Shown here piece by piece: positions 48,847 to 62,008 of a stretch of DNA of 64,000 nt. The notes beneath the pieces are model-generated. The model did not search any database. It worked only from the letters and a program-made list of their open reading frames with translations, and was not told the origin of the DNA. Position 1 is the stretch's first letter; every line of letters begins with the position of its first letter. This DNA comes from Vanessa cardui (lineage: Eukaryota; Arthropoda; Insecta; Lepidoptera; Nymphalidae): NCBI RefSeq assembly GCF_905220365.1, contig NC_061129.1, forward strand, positions 13,020,803-13,084,802. The letters run 5' to 3'. A program made the translations under genes and the position numbers.

Positions 48847-50516
48847 TTAAATACTTTCTCCAATTACATATGACCTTTTTGTGCACAGTTTTTTTTTTTT
48901 TTAATTTCAACGGCTCGACTGAAATAGCCATTTCATCTCAAACAAAGCCAGCCGAGCGAAGTAAGGCGAGGACTCACATACGCAAATACCGCGGTTTATT
49001 TAACAGTGACACGATATTTGCAAGTGCGTTCACCCTTGCGGACGCGTGACATAACCATCTCGCCATAACGCTACATATGAGCGAATTTACTGTTTCGCAC
49101 CGTGATTTACTTGAAAAAAAACATGTTAATATAACCAGAGCGCTCAAATAATTCAAATTATATACAAAAAAAATGTGTACAACTGTATCTAAATGGAAAC
49201 CCGTTTCGAAATTAATTTCATACATATTTTATAATTATACATTGTAATGTTAGATTTTTCTGTTTCGCTAATTTAAAGTTCAATGCACTGACGTGTCTAT
49301 TTCCGACTTTTGATAGGAGTCTCGTACATTAAAACACATCATTAACTCTTCTTTTCACCCACACATCTACACCAGACTCTTCAAAGTCGAGTCATACTTC
49401 ACAAGAACAAACAGGATGACCCTTGCGATTAAAACAGTCTGCTGTCTCAACGAGGAGAAAATAATGTAGCTAATCTTTGGATACTCTGCTCAAAGTAACA
49501 ACGACTTAACAGCCCATTGAAAAACGTATATTTACGTCACTATTCAAATAAACTAAATATGCGAATAGTTTATGATTTATATTCATTTTATAAATACCTA
49601 TAATATTTTGTTCTAGCTTAATTTCAATTTGAAAAATTTTGTTGTCAACATAAATGTATTAATATTAAGTTATATTATTCACATCTTGCCCGTTGTTTTT
49701 TTTACTTTCGACTTCATCTCTTACAATATTGACAAATTACGACTAACATTTTGATCTGTCTATCTTTCTGTATCTTAAGGTGACTTCCTATCACGACTAC
49801 ACTGTAAATAAATTTTGCATATCGATGTCATTGATACCGTAGTTTAAACCTTAAGTTAGATACAACAAATTAATTTATTAACATAAGAATTATTTACCAT
49901 AAGACCATATTAGTTTTAGCAAGAAGCGCGCACATACATTCATACATGCAGTACAATCTCTATCATGGTTCATAAAATTGCAATATGAGAATTCTTTTTT
50001 ATATTTACAAATAACAATGAAAGATATTCAACAATATTATTACTTTTAATAACTGGTCAAGACAATAAGCTTGGTACCCAGCTTCGTAATATAAGATGTT
50101 ATTTAATGTTCGCAACTAGCGTTTATGGGAGTCGGTATCCTGTGGTGAGATTATACCACCGTGCAAGATATAGGTGGTAATTATGGAACCGTACTGATGT
50201 AATTTTAACGCAAGACGTAACGATAATTTACATACGTATACGATATCTGTGTTAGCATCATAATGTGTATGCGAGGTAGCGAGATAATTATTATAGAAAT
50301 AATATTTTTTTCGTTTGAGTTCTTTAGTTAAATGTCATGGTTGGTTGCTGCCGTTGTTGCTGAAATAAATGTGATGTGAGCTGAATAAATACCTGTTCGG
50401 TGGACGGTCCGACAGTCGGTCTGGGTACCAACCCAGAAATAATAATCGTCAGCTCAGCAACTATTAGTATTGTGCTCGGGATTTGTAGTTGAATGAGACA
50501 GTGCATTGCTGACAGT
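48847..50516. other. AT-rich stretch, one GC module and a possible repeat scrap
   Basis: Holds GC module 3 (48943) and a possible decayed TGGTAGGG-type fragment at 50076-50190. The 74-codon minus frame starting at 50548 has a Gln-rich end and no homology that I know. Confidence 0.35.
48943..49013. other. GC-rich module 3 (diverged)
   Basis: CCGAGCGAAGTAAGGCGAGG, ACTCACATACGC and the core GCGGTTTATTTAACAGTGAC then ACG (48991-49013) follow the order of modules 1 and 2, 20 kb away, without the GC-rich middle. Confidence 0.5.
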
Positions 50517-50708
50517 AAATATACTACAGAATGTCTTACAAAGTTCACAGTTTTTCAATCGTTATCAGTGTTACTTTACTATATTGTCTATGTATTTTAT
50601 ATAAAATATTTACAAAACTTTCCTGTCAAATCACTCTATTTAATAAAAAAACCTAAGCCTAGATAAGGACAGACAGCGGTAAGCGACATTGTTTTATACT
50701 ATGTAATG
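50517..50708 (+). mobile_element. CGACCC-type repeat, 5'-truncated
   Basis: TACTTTACTATATTGTCTAT, AAACTTTCCTGTCAAATCAC and GGACAGACAGCGGTAAGC then GACATTGTTTTATAC follow the family. The CGACCC start is missing and the CGCATCAAAATCC block is deleted. Confidence 0.72.
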
Positions 50709-51712
50709 AGATGTATAATTGCTCCATGCTCAGATTATTATGAAACTGTTCGCATCATACGAAATTCTGAACCAACTGAACAGGATATTATCACGATTAT
50801 TAAAAATACTTATTCTTTATCTTTTTCCAGCATCATTGATTTGACATACGCAAGACGGAGACAAGAAATTCATTAACAAATCGCCCCTGAGTAACATTCA
50901 TAGGTTATTATTCATTTTCAATAACTGATTACGTTCAACAACACTCATCTTCCTAAGTGTGCCGTCGCGTCTCGAACAAACTGCTCTTATCTTTAGTCTA
51001 ATTTAAACAGCTCAATGCACAACTTTACCTTGATGATAACATATCTTATTCATCTGTGTTTATATGCACTGTTTTGCAATCTCATTCGCAAACAGCATTC
51101 AACGAAATGGGTTAGGTTAGTTTTCAGCTGCCAAAACCCTCATACGCATTTGTATTTGTCATATCGAGGAATTGTTTGAAGTTTCTTTATTATTACGTTA
51201 TTTTAGTAAATAAAATAAAACATGCTATTATTGTATAAACTGCCCGGAACACACGCTATAACGTACACGATACCTTAAGAATGCACGTCTTTAATATTAG
51301 TTGCATACTTAACAATACTATATAATTAAACAACTAAAAACACGCAGGTATATAACAAAGAGGTAGTATATGAGGAAAAAAAAAGTATTCTTTTTATAAA
51401 CTATAATTTTAAAAACCAACCGCCGTTCCGCGAGTCTGTGTGTCAATGTCAATCTTGTAGATAAAAAAGTATGTTAGCACGAGAAAAGAAAAATAATAAT
51501 AAATTAGTGTTAAATAAATATACTAAATGTGTGAAAATATAAATTATGTATGTTCAAACATAGACAACTATTTAAAGAAGGTAGTGGAAAGAAGAAGAGC
51601 TGAAGGACAATTGTGCTTTTGGGAAATGAGATTTAAAGACAAAACTTTGGATTTTATTTCCCAAACGTACCATTTGGCGTCTTAGCGATCCATTGACGAT
51701 ATATTTATTATA

Positions 51713-51934
51713 CACTAGCGACCCGTCCGACTTCGCACGGGTACAATGCTAATACTAAATGTACTACAGATTTTCCTTGTTTCTTTACTATATTGTCCAA
51801 GTATTATATACAAAAGCCCTCTCGAATTACTCTATCCATTAAAAAACGCAACAATATCCGCTGCGTAATTTGAAAGATCTAAGAATACATAGGGACAGAC
51901 AACGGTAAGTAACATTGTTTTATACTATGTAATG
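51713..51934 (+). mobile_element. CGACCC-type repeat, full length
   Basis: ACTAGCGACCCGTCCGAC, TTCGCACGGGTACAATGC, CTATATTGTCCAAG, CGAATTACTCTATCC and GGGACAGACAACGGTAAG lead to TTTTATACTATGTAATG. Confidence 0.78.
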
Positions 51935-52488
51935 AAGTATGAAAGTACGTCAAACTCATATCAAACGTACACCAATCAAACAGCTACACCTTAGTGGGTC
52001 GTATACACACATGTTATATAGTCCATAAACACCGATAAATATGTTTTCTAATCAAACAGCAAACTTTTCAGCTTTATAATATGGTAAGAGCATGAGCTAT
52101 AAATATTATGGTTTCAGGTTTCGGCTAGAAGTAGCTGAACGTGTTTGATAAAACAAACAGAGGTAATTTTCATTGTTCCGATCTCACGTTTCACTAATTC
52201 ACGTGATCCTGACATTGAATCTTTACAACAATACGGCTATAGGAGAGGCCGAAATAATAACCTCAATGCTATAAAACAATAAAACATTATAAGCAATACA
52301 ACACGTTCTATTTACGAATTAATATAATATCATAGCTAAGACTGGCTTTACGTTATTCATTTTTTTCTTCTACTTAAAAAACAATAATAAAAGCATTGAA
52401 GCAATGTTCTAAATTAAAAAAAGAATTCCAAATATACCTATTTACCCCTTCTTTTATGCTAATCACTTGTATTATTTTATCAGGTCGT

Positions 52489-52610
52489 GAAAAGATCGCT
52501 GTGAAACTTTCATTTGTTAGTGAAAATTTGCCACATGGTTTTGGAGAATCTCCAGAGCTTCGTAATTGAAGGAGAGTGGCCTTAGCCGGACTGTGGGGTA
52601 TTTACCAACA
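52489..52610 (+). mobile_element. Decayed SINE 3' half
   Basis: AAAATTTGCCACATGG, GGAGAGTGGCCTTAGCC and CTGTGGGGTATTTAC appear in the family order, with about a quarter or more of the positions changed. Confidence 0.55.
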
Positions 52611-52897
52611 GACAGAAAAATATACAAGTGTTAGAACAACGATACAGTTTATGGTATAAATGTTAAAGTTTATGTTTTGCAACAGCTGAAAACTTTGTAA
52701 ATAATGTAAGCGTTTTTTGTTTCACCATATGACCTAATTTAACCCGATTCTGTTGATAAGATAACTAATTATGTTTACTTTGAAGGCGGACACACAAGGT
52801 TAGGGCGACCTTGGTACTAACGTATATTATTATAACGTATATTAATATAATAAAATAACACAATGTCCTCTTGACCGAGGTCCGGCTATGATATTAT

Positions 52898-53030
52898 ATT
52901 TGGTGGGAGGGCTCTGTGCAAATCCATCTGGGTACCGCTAATCATATATCCTACGACGAAACAGCGACACACATAGTGTTGTTCTGCTTCTTTCAGCACC
53001 AATGTCCATGAGCTGTGGTGACCACTTAAC
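52898..53030 (+). mobile_element. TGGTAGGG-type element with internal deletion
   Basis: TTTGGTGGGAGGGCTCTGTGC, then CCATCTGGGTACCGC and, after a deletion of the middle, CATGAGCTGTGGTGACCACTT. Confidence 0.65.
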
Positions 53031-53878
53031 TAATAAGATTGAATTTAGATGTACTAAAATCAAATAAGTACGAAGCCTGAAGACATACAATATGTTATTC
53101 TTTAAATCAATTACAATTATCTTCTTGATTGTGTATCAAATAAGTTCGCGTAAAAATTTCACTTTTCCGCGTATCAATCCGTTCTCCAACGCGCCGGTAA
53201 AACAGTTATCACTTAATTACTGCAAGATAAGATTGCGAATATATTCGGCATAATATATATTTTTTTAAATGACTACTACACCGACCACAGTAAATAATTT
53301 TAGTAATAGACATATCACAATGTTATTTGTAACTCTTAAGATATCATAGGTACAAAAAAAAAACAATAAATTACAAAAGGTCAACTTTTTATTCTGCCAT
53401 TTTAATAATAACATCCATTACAGCATTATAAAAACCATTTGTCAACAATTCGTAATAATTTATTCAATGAATGTTAAACTCCAATTCAATTAAATAGTCA
53501 CATAAAATAATATCTTGATGTTACTCTGAAAATATTTTTATCATACGATATAGACAAAGCATGTTACCGTTCATGTATGTGTGATCACTTCGCGCACACC
53601 ACATTTTTCTACTCAATGTTGATAAGGATTACAACATACTTAAGATCACTTTGAATTTTCAATGAACGAAAATTATCCATGTGAAAAAAATGAAATTGAA
53701 AAATGTACTGCAAAAGTATATGTATTAAAAAATCCGTCGAGTAGTTTAAAAGAAACAAGAAGTACAGTGACGCATGTCTATATCCATTTTTTCAACTACG
53801 AGAAAAGCTACATGCTTGACAATGTTTAAAATATATTTTCTCATAGAAAATAGCTACCATATCTGTGTCGTACTCAAC

Positions 53879-53974
53879 GATGTTAATACCTCGGCGGTAG
53901 CAGAAGCCTCGAAAGTTAATTCTAATGTGACAGCGAGTGAGGTATATAGGCCGCCCGGGGCTCGTGCTTTCTAG
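53879..53974 (+). pseudogene. Short open segment ending VYRPPGARAF, possible CDV3-like fragment
   Basis: This GC-richer stretch reads DVNTSAVAEASKVNSN, then VTASEVYRPPGARAF, then a stop. The octamer VYRPPGAR is, from memory, a signature of CDV3-family proteins, and a related RPP motif occurs in eIF2A. The residues before it are Ser/Ala/Asn-rich and hydrophilic, as expected for a disordered linker. After the TAG the same frame stays open for more than forty codons, starting LSRGKLPSDKIALAVVVD. No other part of CDV3 is recognisable nearby. A possible acceptor (GGCGGTAGCAG) precedes AAGCCTCG. It could be a decayed retrocopy fragment, an exon of a nested plus-strand gene, or coincidence; the motif is only eight residues long. 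Confidence 0.22.
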
Positions 53975-55142
53975 TTATCTAGAGGAAAGCTGCCTAGCGA
54001 TAAAATTGCGCTTGCTGTGGTTGTGGATAAAACAAATTCAATGACTTTTACAAGTGTACACGGACGGCTAAAACTGAAACTACTACATATATACATCCAA
54101 AACATTTACAATTAGTAAAAAAAAATGCAGTAAAAATTTGATGAAAACTCAAATTTTCATTATTCGATTTTTGAAAATAATTTTAAACAATATAAACACA
54201 TTGATGCTGCCGATATTTGCGTCAATAAGGATCAAATTCTGGGAAGCAATAACAAGTTGCTCCCTATTTTCACATCTTCATACATTACCCGTATCGTATT
54301 AAATATTCAAATTAGTTTACACGATACTCATCTTTGAACACGTATTATTCTAATTACAATGTTTTATTCATCAACTTATAGCTGTTTATTTTATAATTAT
54401 TTTTTGACCTATAGCTCGGTACCTACTTTGTACTACCTACGTGTATAATACGTGATCAGACCTTATTAATTAATAAATAATTTGTTAAAGTTTATGTTAG
54501 TTTATCCTTTATATAACACAAGAAGAAATTTCTTCTAGGAAGTCCAAGATATCGCAATGAATAAAGGCGAAAAATATTCATCGATTTGGAGTAACGATAT
54601 TTTAGGGCTCATAATATTTATGATTTTGCAACAGAAACACAGTGAATTGGAAAAGAGCTTGTAATTTATCAACGACGGCGACCGCTCCATTTGCCATTAC
54701 GTTAACAAGGGTTGGGATAAGTCACGAAAAACTAACGCCCGAAGCGATCGTGTGCAATTTCAAAACTATAGCATTATGTCGTATCGAATTGTTTAAAAAT
54801 TACTTCTGGTTGCTCATAGGCTATGACTCCTGTAATCAAGTTATTACTTAGCTATTTCTCGTCCAAATATACATGGAATATCTACTTAAACTTTTGAAAC
54901 TATAATCTTAGCTTTAGTAATAATAATCTTTAAACCAAAACATACATGGTGTGTCGGTAAAAAAAATCCTGTCAAAAATGATAAACTGGAGTTTTGACAA
55001 CCGATTTACGGTGTTACGTGATACACGAACGGATAAAAATTTATAAATATTAAATTGTCAATGTCGCTTATCACATGCTGACATTTCACGCTCATTTTCT
55101 GATCATGGTGACTTGTGAGTTTTTTCTTACAAAAAAATTGTT

Positions 55143-55355
55143 TTATATACGTAGGCGGACAGGCACATAAGCCAAGTGATCGAAAGTGGTCACCGCCGTC
55201 CATATACTGAAAGAAATAATGACCAATGACCAAACATTACATCATGCCAAAGCGCCGACAATCTTGGAAGCTATGAAGTTATGCCTGGGTTTGTGATGAA
55301 CCTATAATTGACTGCACCTACCTAGACGGGCTTGCACAAAGCCCTCGAACCAAGT
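55143..55355 (-). mobile_element. TGGTAGGG-type element, minus strand, diverged
   Basis: GTAGGCGGACAGGCACATAAG, GTGGTCACCGCCGTCC and AGACGGGCTTGCACAAAGCCC mark both ends of the family in reverse; the middle is decayed. Confidence 0.7.
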
Positions 55356-55495
55356 AAAGCTGTTAGATTCAAATATCGCAGAACCAAAATAATCAAAAAC
55401 GAAAATCCTCAGCCGAGTGTGTCGGAGGTTTAATTATCCAACACTAATTTTAGACCCTTTTTTGTCATAAAGTAACTAGTCTTTACATAGTTAAT

Positions 55496-55729
55496 AAAAT
55501 TGGAGTGTCTGTTTGTAATATAAAAATAACCGCTTTATACAAATTCATATGTAAATATGTATAAACAGTACATATATCAAATTCATTTTATATTCAATTT
55601 TTGTATGTCTGTTCCAGCTATGCTCTGGAAAGGCTGAGCCGATTTTGACGGGACCTTTACTAATGTCATAAAAAATAACTAAAGCCACAACAAAAACTTT
55701 GTTAAATTCATGAGCACGAAGTCTAGTGT
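55496..55729 (+). mobile_element. GTGTCTGTTTGTAATA-type repeat, second copy
   Basis: TTGGAGTGTCTGTTTGTAATA, GTTCCAGCTATGCTCTGG and CCGATTTTGACGGGACC match the 18802 copy in order; the end CACGAAGTCTAGTG is the diverged terminus. Confidence 0.72.
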
Positions 55730-58348
55730 ATAATTAAAAACAATAGGTTGACATTATATCTAGAGACGTTAAACGGGAAGTTGATAGTGTGTTCGGACTT
55801 CAATTATTTTTATGACCATAATTTCATAACACTACAATGTCTATAAACAATCATTTCTGAACACTAAAATGCTTGCACTCGATATTAATCCATGACACTA
55901 GAACATCACTCACGGTGCAATCTCAATGAGTAAGGCTTTTCACATCACTGATAAGATAGACACCAGGAACTGATTACTCAATAAACACTGTTTATTTTAT
56001 TACTGTACGAGACATAAAACTTTAGAAATTAAAACAGTACGTACAAAACAAATAAAACGTCCTATTGGACGATTTACAGATTAGAGATAGGATGAGAAAC
56101 GATTTTGAATTATTTAATCATTGTTGGATTAAATAATCGATAAATTTTATTTTGACACTTTTGCGATTGATTTAGATTTGACAGGCTGCGCATGCGTCGC
56201 GCATATGCGAACAATAAATTATCGCTAGCTATACTGTGCTCGTAGCGTGTCCTGCAAGTTCCTATTAAACGGTAAAACATACTGAAAAAAGCAGATAATC
56301 GTTAATTTGATTTTAAGTTAAACATTGTGCTAAAAACATAGTCCCTATATTGATAATTACTACAGATGAACATTAAAAATTTTGACCCTTAATAAAATTG
56401 TAAGATGAATATATATGACCTTGAGTCCTATAATTAAGAAAAAAGTTTGACCTATTCGAATCTGTGACATACATACAATATGATCGACGTTCCTTGAAGA
56501 TGTTTCTAGTCATTATGTGTTCATACATATTGTAGGATGTATAGAGGGCTTCTACTCAAAATTTTTATATAAGTTCCGCATCTTCTAATAACTGAACCAT
56601 CTTAAAACATATAAATCAACGGTAAAAGAATATTGCATAATTTGTTTATGTATTTATTAGCTATAACATTCGATTAGAAAAAGGGGCCTCCGATTCGTAA
56701 TAAACGCGCTGAGTTCACTGATAATATACTTAATGCTTATCAGGCAAACTTATTTATAATCATTACATTTTCACACGATAAATTAATGCCATATTGACAT
56801 TAAACTGACACGACTGACGCGATAATGTTATTTTCATAATATTATAAAATGCGAAAGTAGTTCTGTCTCTTTCTAATTGCCGAATGACGACTAAGGCATC
56901 GAAACGATCGTATTGAAATTTCAAGAAGTAGATGTTAAGTAGACGTTCACAATAAAAAACCGTTTTTTCTATCTACAGGAATCGTGGGAAAAAGATAGCT
57001 ACTATTTTCTAAATAAGGTTTTAAAAACTTTATTTAGAAATAAAAGGTCTTAAGTTGCAATGAAAATAAAATTTTAACAGACTGATAGGTATTATTAATG
57101 TGTGAAAATGAAAGGTCTGACACAAAAAAAAACACTATCTTTTGCTGCTGAGTTGCATGATATTTTTTACATAAATTATTAGGTAAATAACTTCACTTCA
57201 GTTCACCCGACTGATTGAATCAATTCACTCAATTTCGAATCAACAATTATTTCTTTTTTTACAATACTAAATAACTATGAATGCGTTCAAAATGTAAAAG
57301 GAATATTTAAAAAAAGAACATCAAAAGACGCCATCAAAAAATTAGAACAAGATACCAACTAATTAGTGCACATATTAACACGAAGGCTGATGAAAATCAA
57401 AGGTCAAAGTCAATTTTATCTTGCCATTGAAAAATTTCCGGCTCGACTTCACTCTATCAGAGAACGAGTGACATCATATGAAAACTAGATAAAATGAACG
57501 AATGATGAACTATAACCTTTAAGTTGCTAGTGCCTTGATCGATATTACTTCTACATATAATTAAAAAAAAAAGAAAAAAACATTTCTTTCTCATCATTTC
57601 TTCTTATCTAAATAAATATTAAAAATGCCGTTAAACCTGAAATCAAAATATTCTTTATTCAAGTGGGTCTTAATTTCAAATCACATGATTAGTATCACAG
57701 CTTATAAATTTAAATTAAAGACTGCACTCAGTAGTTACTCATTAAAAATAATAAATAATTATGTACATTTAAATAAAATAAAAATTTTACATGAATATTA
57801 AACTAAATATAAAATAATTGATATACGTTTTAAATACGCTCCCATTTCCATTTATAGTGACTTCATGTTTACCATCTTTAAAGTTGCGTGAAAGCGAGAT
57901 CGTTGCGAAAAAAACGTCACGACACGAATCCAACTCATATTGTAGTCAGTTAAAAAACCGCTAAATAACTTATAATAACCGTTTAGAAAGTATTATTAAC
58001 ATTAGCGAGGTCAAGAGTTCGCGATCGCTCGGTATCTGAAGCTGCCGAGCCGATAGTCGTTTTGTAGATGTTATGTTAGTTTCCGCACGCAAATATTATA
58101 ACTTCATTAATATTTATATTATATAACAACGATAATCATCGTCTATTAATTAAATTTCTTTTTAAATATATAAAATTTTGCTATATTTGTCTTAAATTAC
58201 AAAATTATGCAGGCAGTAATTGAAAATATTCTATGATTTCTCATTTCCAATTTTATAACGCTCACGTAATTTACGTTCTATAAGCGATATGGCCTATGAC
58301 TCTCTACAAAGTTAATTTTATTTCTTAATTCAAGGTTGTGGTATATAA
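55730..58348. other. Unassigned stretch
   Basis: Contains the 5' repeat scrap at 56836. A minus-strand frame of about 58 codons, without a methionine start, crosses 57775-57955; a patch at 58010-58080 has the imperfect hairpin-like CTCGG-CCGAG. No gene is recognised. Confidence 0.35.
56836..56876 (+). mobile_element. CTAGT-terminal repeat, 5' fragment
   Basis: CATAATATTATAAAATGCG then AAAGTAGTTCTGTCTC matches the first 40 bases of the family only. Confidence 0.5.
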
Positions 58349-58545
58349 TTCGGGCAAACTTAATGTCATCATGCGACGAATTTGCGATTATAATTCATCT
58401 CGTGAGAGGTAAAGAAAACCAGCATGTATCGAATGGAATTGTCCCACTTATGTATTCACTAATCCGAATTGGAACAGCTTGGTGGCAAAAGCTTCAACTC
58501 TCCTCCTAAGAATTTCCAACCGTTGGGATAAACCTGCTTACTTGT
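58349..58545 (+). mobile_element. Decayed SINE body
   Basis: TATAATTCATCTCGTGAG, then GAATTGGAACAGCTTGGTGG and CAACCGTTGGGATAAACC keep the order of the main SINE family. Box B cannot be recognised with certainty. Confidence 0.6.
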
Positions 58546-59054
58546 ATTTATTTTCGTATATTCATAAGCTATCAAAACCATAATATGTTTGTATTGAATA
58601 TCCAAACCAACATCTTCAGTTTTAAAACACAAGTGATTCTATTTGAATCGTCGCATTGTTTCACCGAAACCATTAATTGTATTGCAAAATACACAGCCTT
58701 AGAAAGTGAGATCATTGTAAATCATATTTAATGGATGAGGTGTAGGTACTGGTTGAACAATTTCGCCCATTACACAGAAATGGTCTATGTCGGTCATAAT
58801 TTGAGACGCGATAAGCCAAATTCAGTTATGGCCAGTACGAACAATGGGTCGTGAACGAAAAAAAATGGCATATAATTTAGTTTCGACATTCGACCGTACT
58901 TCGATCACATTGTGATTACTTTCAATGGTTGACTCCAAATGACCTGTCTTGAGCTGTAACACAATATAAATTTGCCAAACGATATAAATCACGTCACCGC
59001 AACGAGAGCAAACGAAAATTACTTCGAACCTTAACGAGTTCGATTTTTTACAGC

Positions 59055-59245
59055 AAGTAGCGAGGCAGACTGTGCAAAAGATCGCTTGGTGGTAAGTGGT
59101 ACGCTTAGTTCATAAAAACGAGAACTGTTAAAAGTGTTGTTCCTTCCAGCGTCAAAGCGCCGCCAACTATGGGATCTAAGTAAGATAAATCTCTAGTGAC
59201 TGTAATTACACTTGCTAACAGTCTTCAAGCCGTAACGGCAAATTA
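59055..59245 (-). mobile_element. TGGTAGGG-type element, old minus-strand copy
   Basis: GCTTGGTGGTAAGTGG, CAAAGCGCCGCCAACTATGG and AGTCTTCAAGCCGTAACGG follow the order of the reversed family with heavy divergence. Confidence 0.5.
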
Positions 59246-61251
59246 CAAAGTATTACGATTTGACGATAGACTAAGGAAGACCCAAACAAAGCCAACCTAA
59301 TAGAGAGGTGCAGGTAATGCTTTTCTTTTGTTTTGATTATTTAATTTAGTTGTTAAATGTATATGTAAATGTATATATACATGTAAATACTTATACTTAT
59401 TTATAATGTTAAACACGGGACACGGATCGTTGGTCTGCGTTGATTTAAAAAAAATAACAGAGGAAAATAATTGAATTAATCTGTCGGATGCATTCAATTG
59501 CAATCATTAAGATATAAGATAAATCAAGTATTGTTAACACTGGAATTTCTGGAACAAAGAATAGTGTAGTCAGTTCGTCTGTGTTTGAATAAACGTTTAT
59601 AACTTTAACGGATTCGTTAATGACGAGGAAAATATCTTGTCGTCTCGATACACCGGCAAACGTATGAAACATCGAAATCCATGAAAAAATTGAAATAACT
59701 TGTAATAAAAACATATAGTTTAAAACAAAAATACACAAGGTTTCGTTAAAAAAAAAATACTTTATCATATTTAATGGAGCCGTAGAACAATTATATTTAA
59801 ACGATGATCAAAGAGGCATCTTGCCGGCTCACATCGCAAAGGACACTATATAGCCTATTCCAATCGAAGTAGCAAAAAAAGATAAACAAACCTTAGATTC
59901 AATTATCCCATGTGACTTACTAATAACTCAGCTGTAATGTACGTAGTGTAGGTAGGTGTAAGGGCTTATAATTAATATTATTTATAATATAACACTGTCA
60001 CTTAGTACTTAAATCCACTTTAATTTTACTTCCAAAATACCGATAACTTTATAAGTTTCGTCAAAGATCAAAGCAGCATTTTTTCGCAAATCCATAGTAA
60101 TATAGATTAATGAAGCTCTCGGCCAATGATATCGTATCAATTTGCTTTCGAATTTAGTTTATTTGGCTTTTTTCCTCTTGTGGTCAGAACAGATTAAGTC
60201 AATTTCATTCTTACTGATTGAATTGTCTTCGCGTTTGGATTCCAATATCCCTTACCATCTGATGGGGTGGAGTTAAAGCCTTCCCGAAATATTTATAAAA
60301 ATATTATACAAATAAAGCTACCAAGTTTTAGTATATAGGTACGCGGATGGCGTTGATGGGGCATGAGAGCATAAAAATCCATCATACTGTTTAGGGTTAT
60401 AATATAAAATAAAAACCAGAGAAATCGAAACAAATAGTTTTTATAACGGTATTTTGGATTTTGTCTGCCAATATCTTATGAAAACACATTCATAGAATTT
60501 GAACTTTTATAATGATTCAAATCAAGAATAAGCATAAATTTCAAACGAGTTACATCCGAATCAACAATATACCTGCTAAAATATTAAACGATATTAAAAT
60601 ATTTTACGAATATTCAAATATAAATGGCAATATAAGATTTATTTGTCAATTAGAAATCAGGTTTTGTTTCGCTCTTAAATTCCTATCGAATATAGATTGC
60701 CTTTCAACAAAAAATAGATTAATTGGAAAACGGATTGTGTTCTAATATAAACAACATAATTAGGTATATATTACATAAATCATGCAGACTGATCTACATT
60801 ATATATACATTACAGAGCTGTAGGTGTAATTTGTTTCTTATGCACATAAACAAAGAGACTTCCAGAATTATTAATAAACGCGTTATATCTTGTTTATTAT
60901 GGAAGGTTATATGTATTAACCAGCCACTTTCCATTGATGTCAAACTTCTCTATAATTAGGAAAAAGAAATTTTCATATCGTAAACTCGTTGAGTTGATAA
61001 TCGACTATATGTTGGAACTCAAATATTAAAACATACAATAATGAACACAAAATAGTTATTTGTCTCAACTAAGTCTAAAAGAAAATTACCTTTAGAAATG
61101 TGAATAAATCAATAACAAATTCATGATCTATAAAGTGTGAGCAAGTTACTCGGTGAAATAACATTCAAATTAATCATATTTGAAATAGATGTACACTGCT
61201 CTGACATAGAAAGGCTTTCTACTTAATTATTATCTAACGGCAAACAGTTAC

Positions 61252-61293
61252 CTCAAAGATGATCCGAAGACATTCCAAACGGTCGACTTCTTT
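61252..61293 (-). other. Candidate 42-nt exon, unassigned
   Basis: On the minus strand a T-rich tract ending in CTTCAG precedes this segment, and GAG|GTAACT follows it. In phase 0 it reads KEVDRLECLRIIFE; one other frame is open (KKSTVWNVFGSSL) and the third has a stop. It lies upstream of the spire microexon on the same strand. However, an exon ending in phase 1 is needed next to that microexon, and the frame of this segment giving that exit phase contains a stop. It could be a 5' untranslated or alternative exon, part of another transcript, or a chance arrangement of splice-like signals. Confidence 0.2.
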
Positions 61294-61825
61294 CTGAAGT
61301 ATAAAAGAATAAAAAAGTACGTCGGCTGATTCGCTAAGATTCAAGATTAACTAAGCAATCTATTCATAAAAATGTTATCAAACCCAGAATAACAGTACCT
61401 GAAAGGCATCCTAAGCATGACTGTTTAAAGTAGTTACTATTGTTCAACATTTGAGATACAAAGTTACGTTAGATGAAATACAATTATACTTATGTATTAG
61501 GTGTATCCTGCTGAAAGCAACGATGTTTTTTTTATCCATATAATCCCGTTTCTTTACATGGCTTATTTATTAATGTTTTTTTACATTATTAAGGTCAAAA
61601 AATAAACAGTTGTAAACGTGTTGTTCAGAGACTACATTATAATATCTAGGGATAAATTATTAAAGATATCTTTATATTCAAAATTTAAAAATTCATCTAC
61701 CGATAATTTGTCGACTACTATTTCATCCGTTGATAGGAAAGAATTTGCCGTGAGTGTACTAAAGCCGTGATTTTAATTGATAAAGAAAAACCTACCATTG
61801 ACGAGTGGAAAGAATGCCCGGGTAA

Positions 61826-61846
61826 TGTAAGCCAGATTGGCTTACA
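61826..61846. other. Perfect 8-bp stem-loop
   Basis: TGTAAGCC, loop AGATT, GGCTTACA. No poly(T) run or other element follows, so no function is assigned. Confidence 0.8.
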
Positions 61847-62008
61847 CCTTTCAGGAAGATGCGCAAAAACCATTGAGTGCTGATTCTACTAACAAATTTT
61901 CAATTTATCGAAATCTAATTTTTGCCGTTCAGCCGTTTTCCTGTTATGCTATCACAACATGTTGTAATTTAGTCGAAGATAAATCAAAATATAAGCATCG
62001 AAATATAA

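Larger units (their letters stand above)
59246..62008. other. AT-rich stretch
   Basis: Apart from the candidate exon at 61252 and the stem-loop at 61826, nothing is recognised. The 107-codon minus frame ending at 59445 is rich in F, I, L and Y, as expected from AT-rich non-coding DNA. Confidence 0.45.

Noticed and set aside
58707..58718. TGAGATCATTGT, identical to the first 12 bases of bantam microRNA
   Set aside because: The next bases diverge from bantam and no upstream arm pairs with it, so there is no precursor hairpin; a 12-base match in 64 kb on two strands is not rare enough.
59445..59768. 107-codon minus-strand frame
   Set aside because: Phe/Ile/Leu/Tyr-rich composition typical of AT-rich non-coding DNA; no motif.
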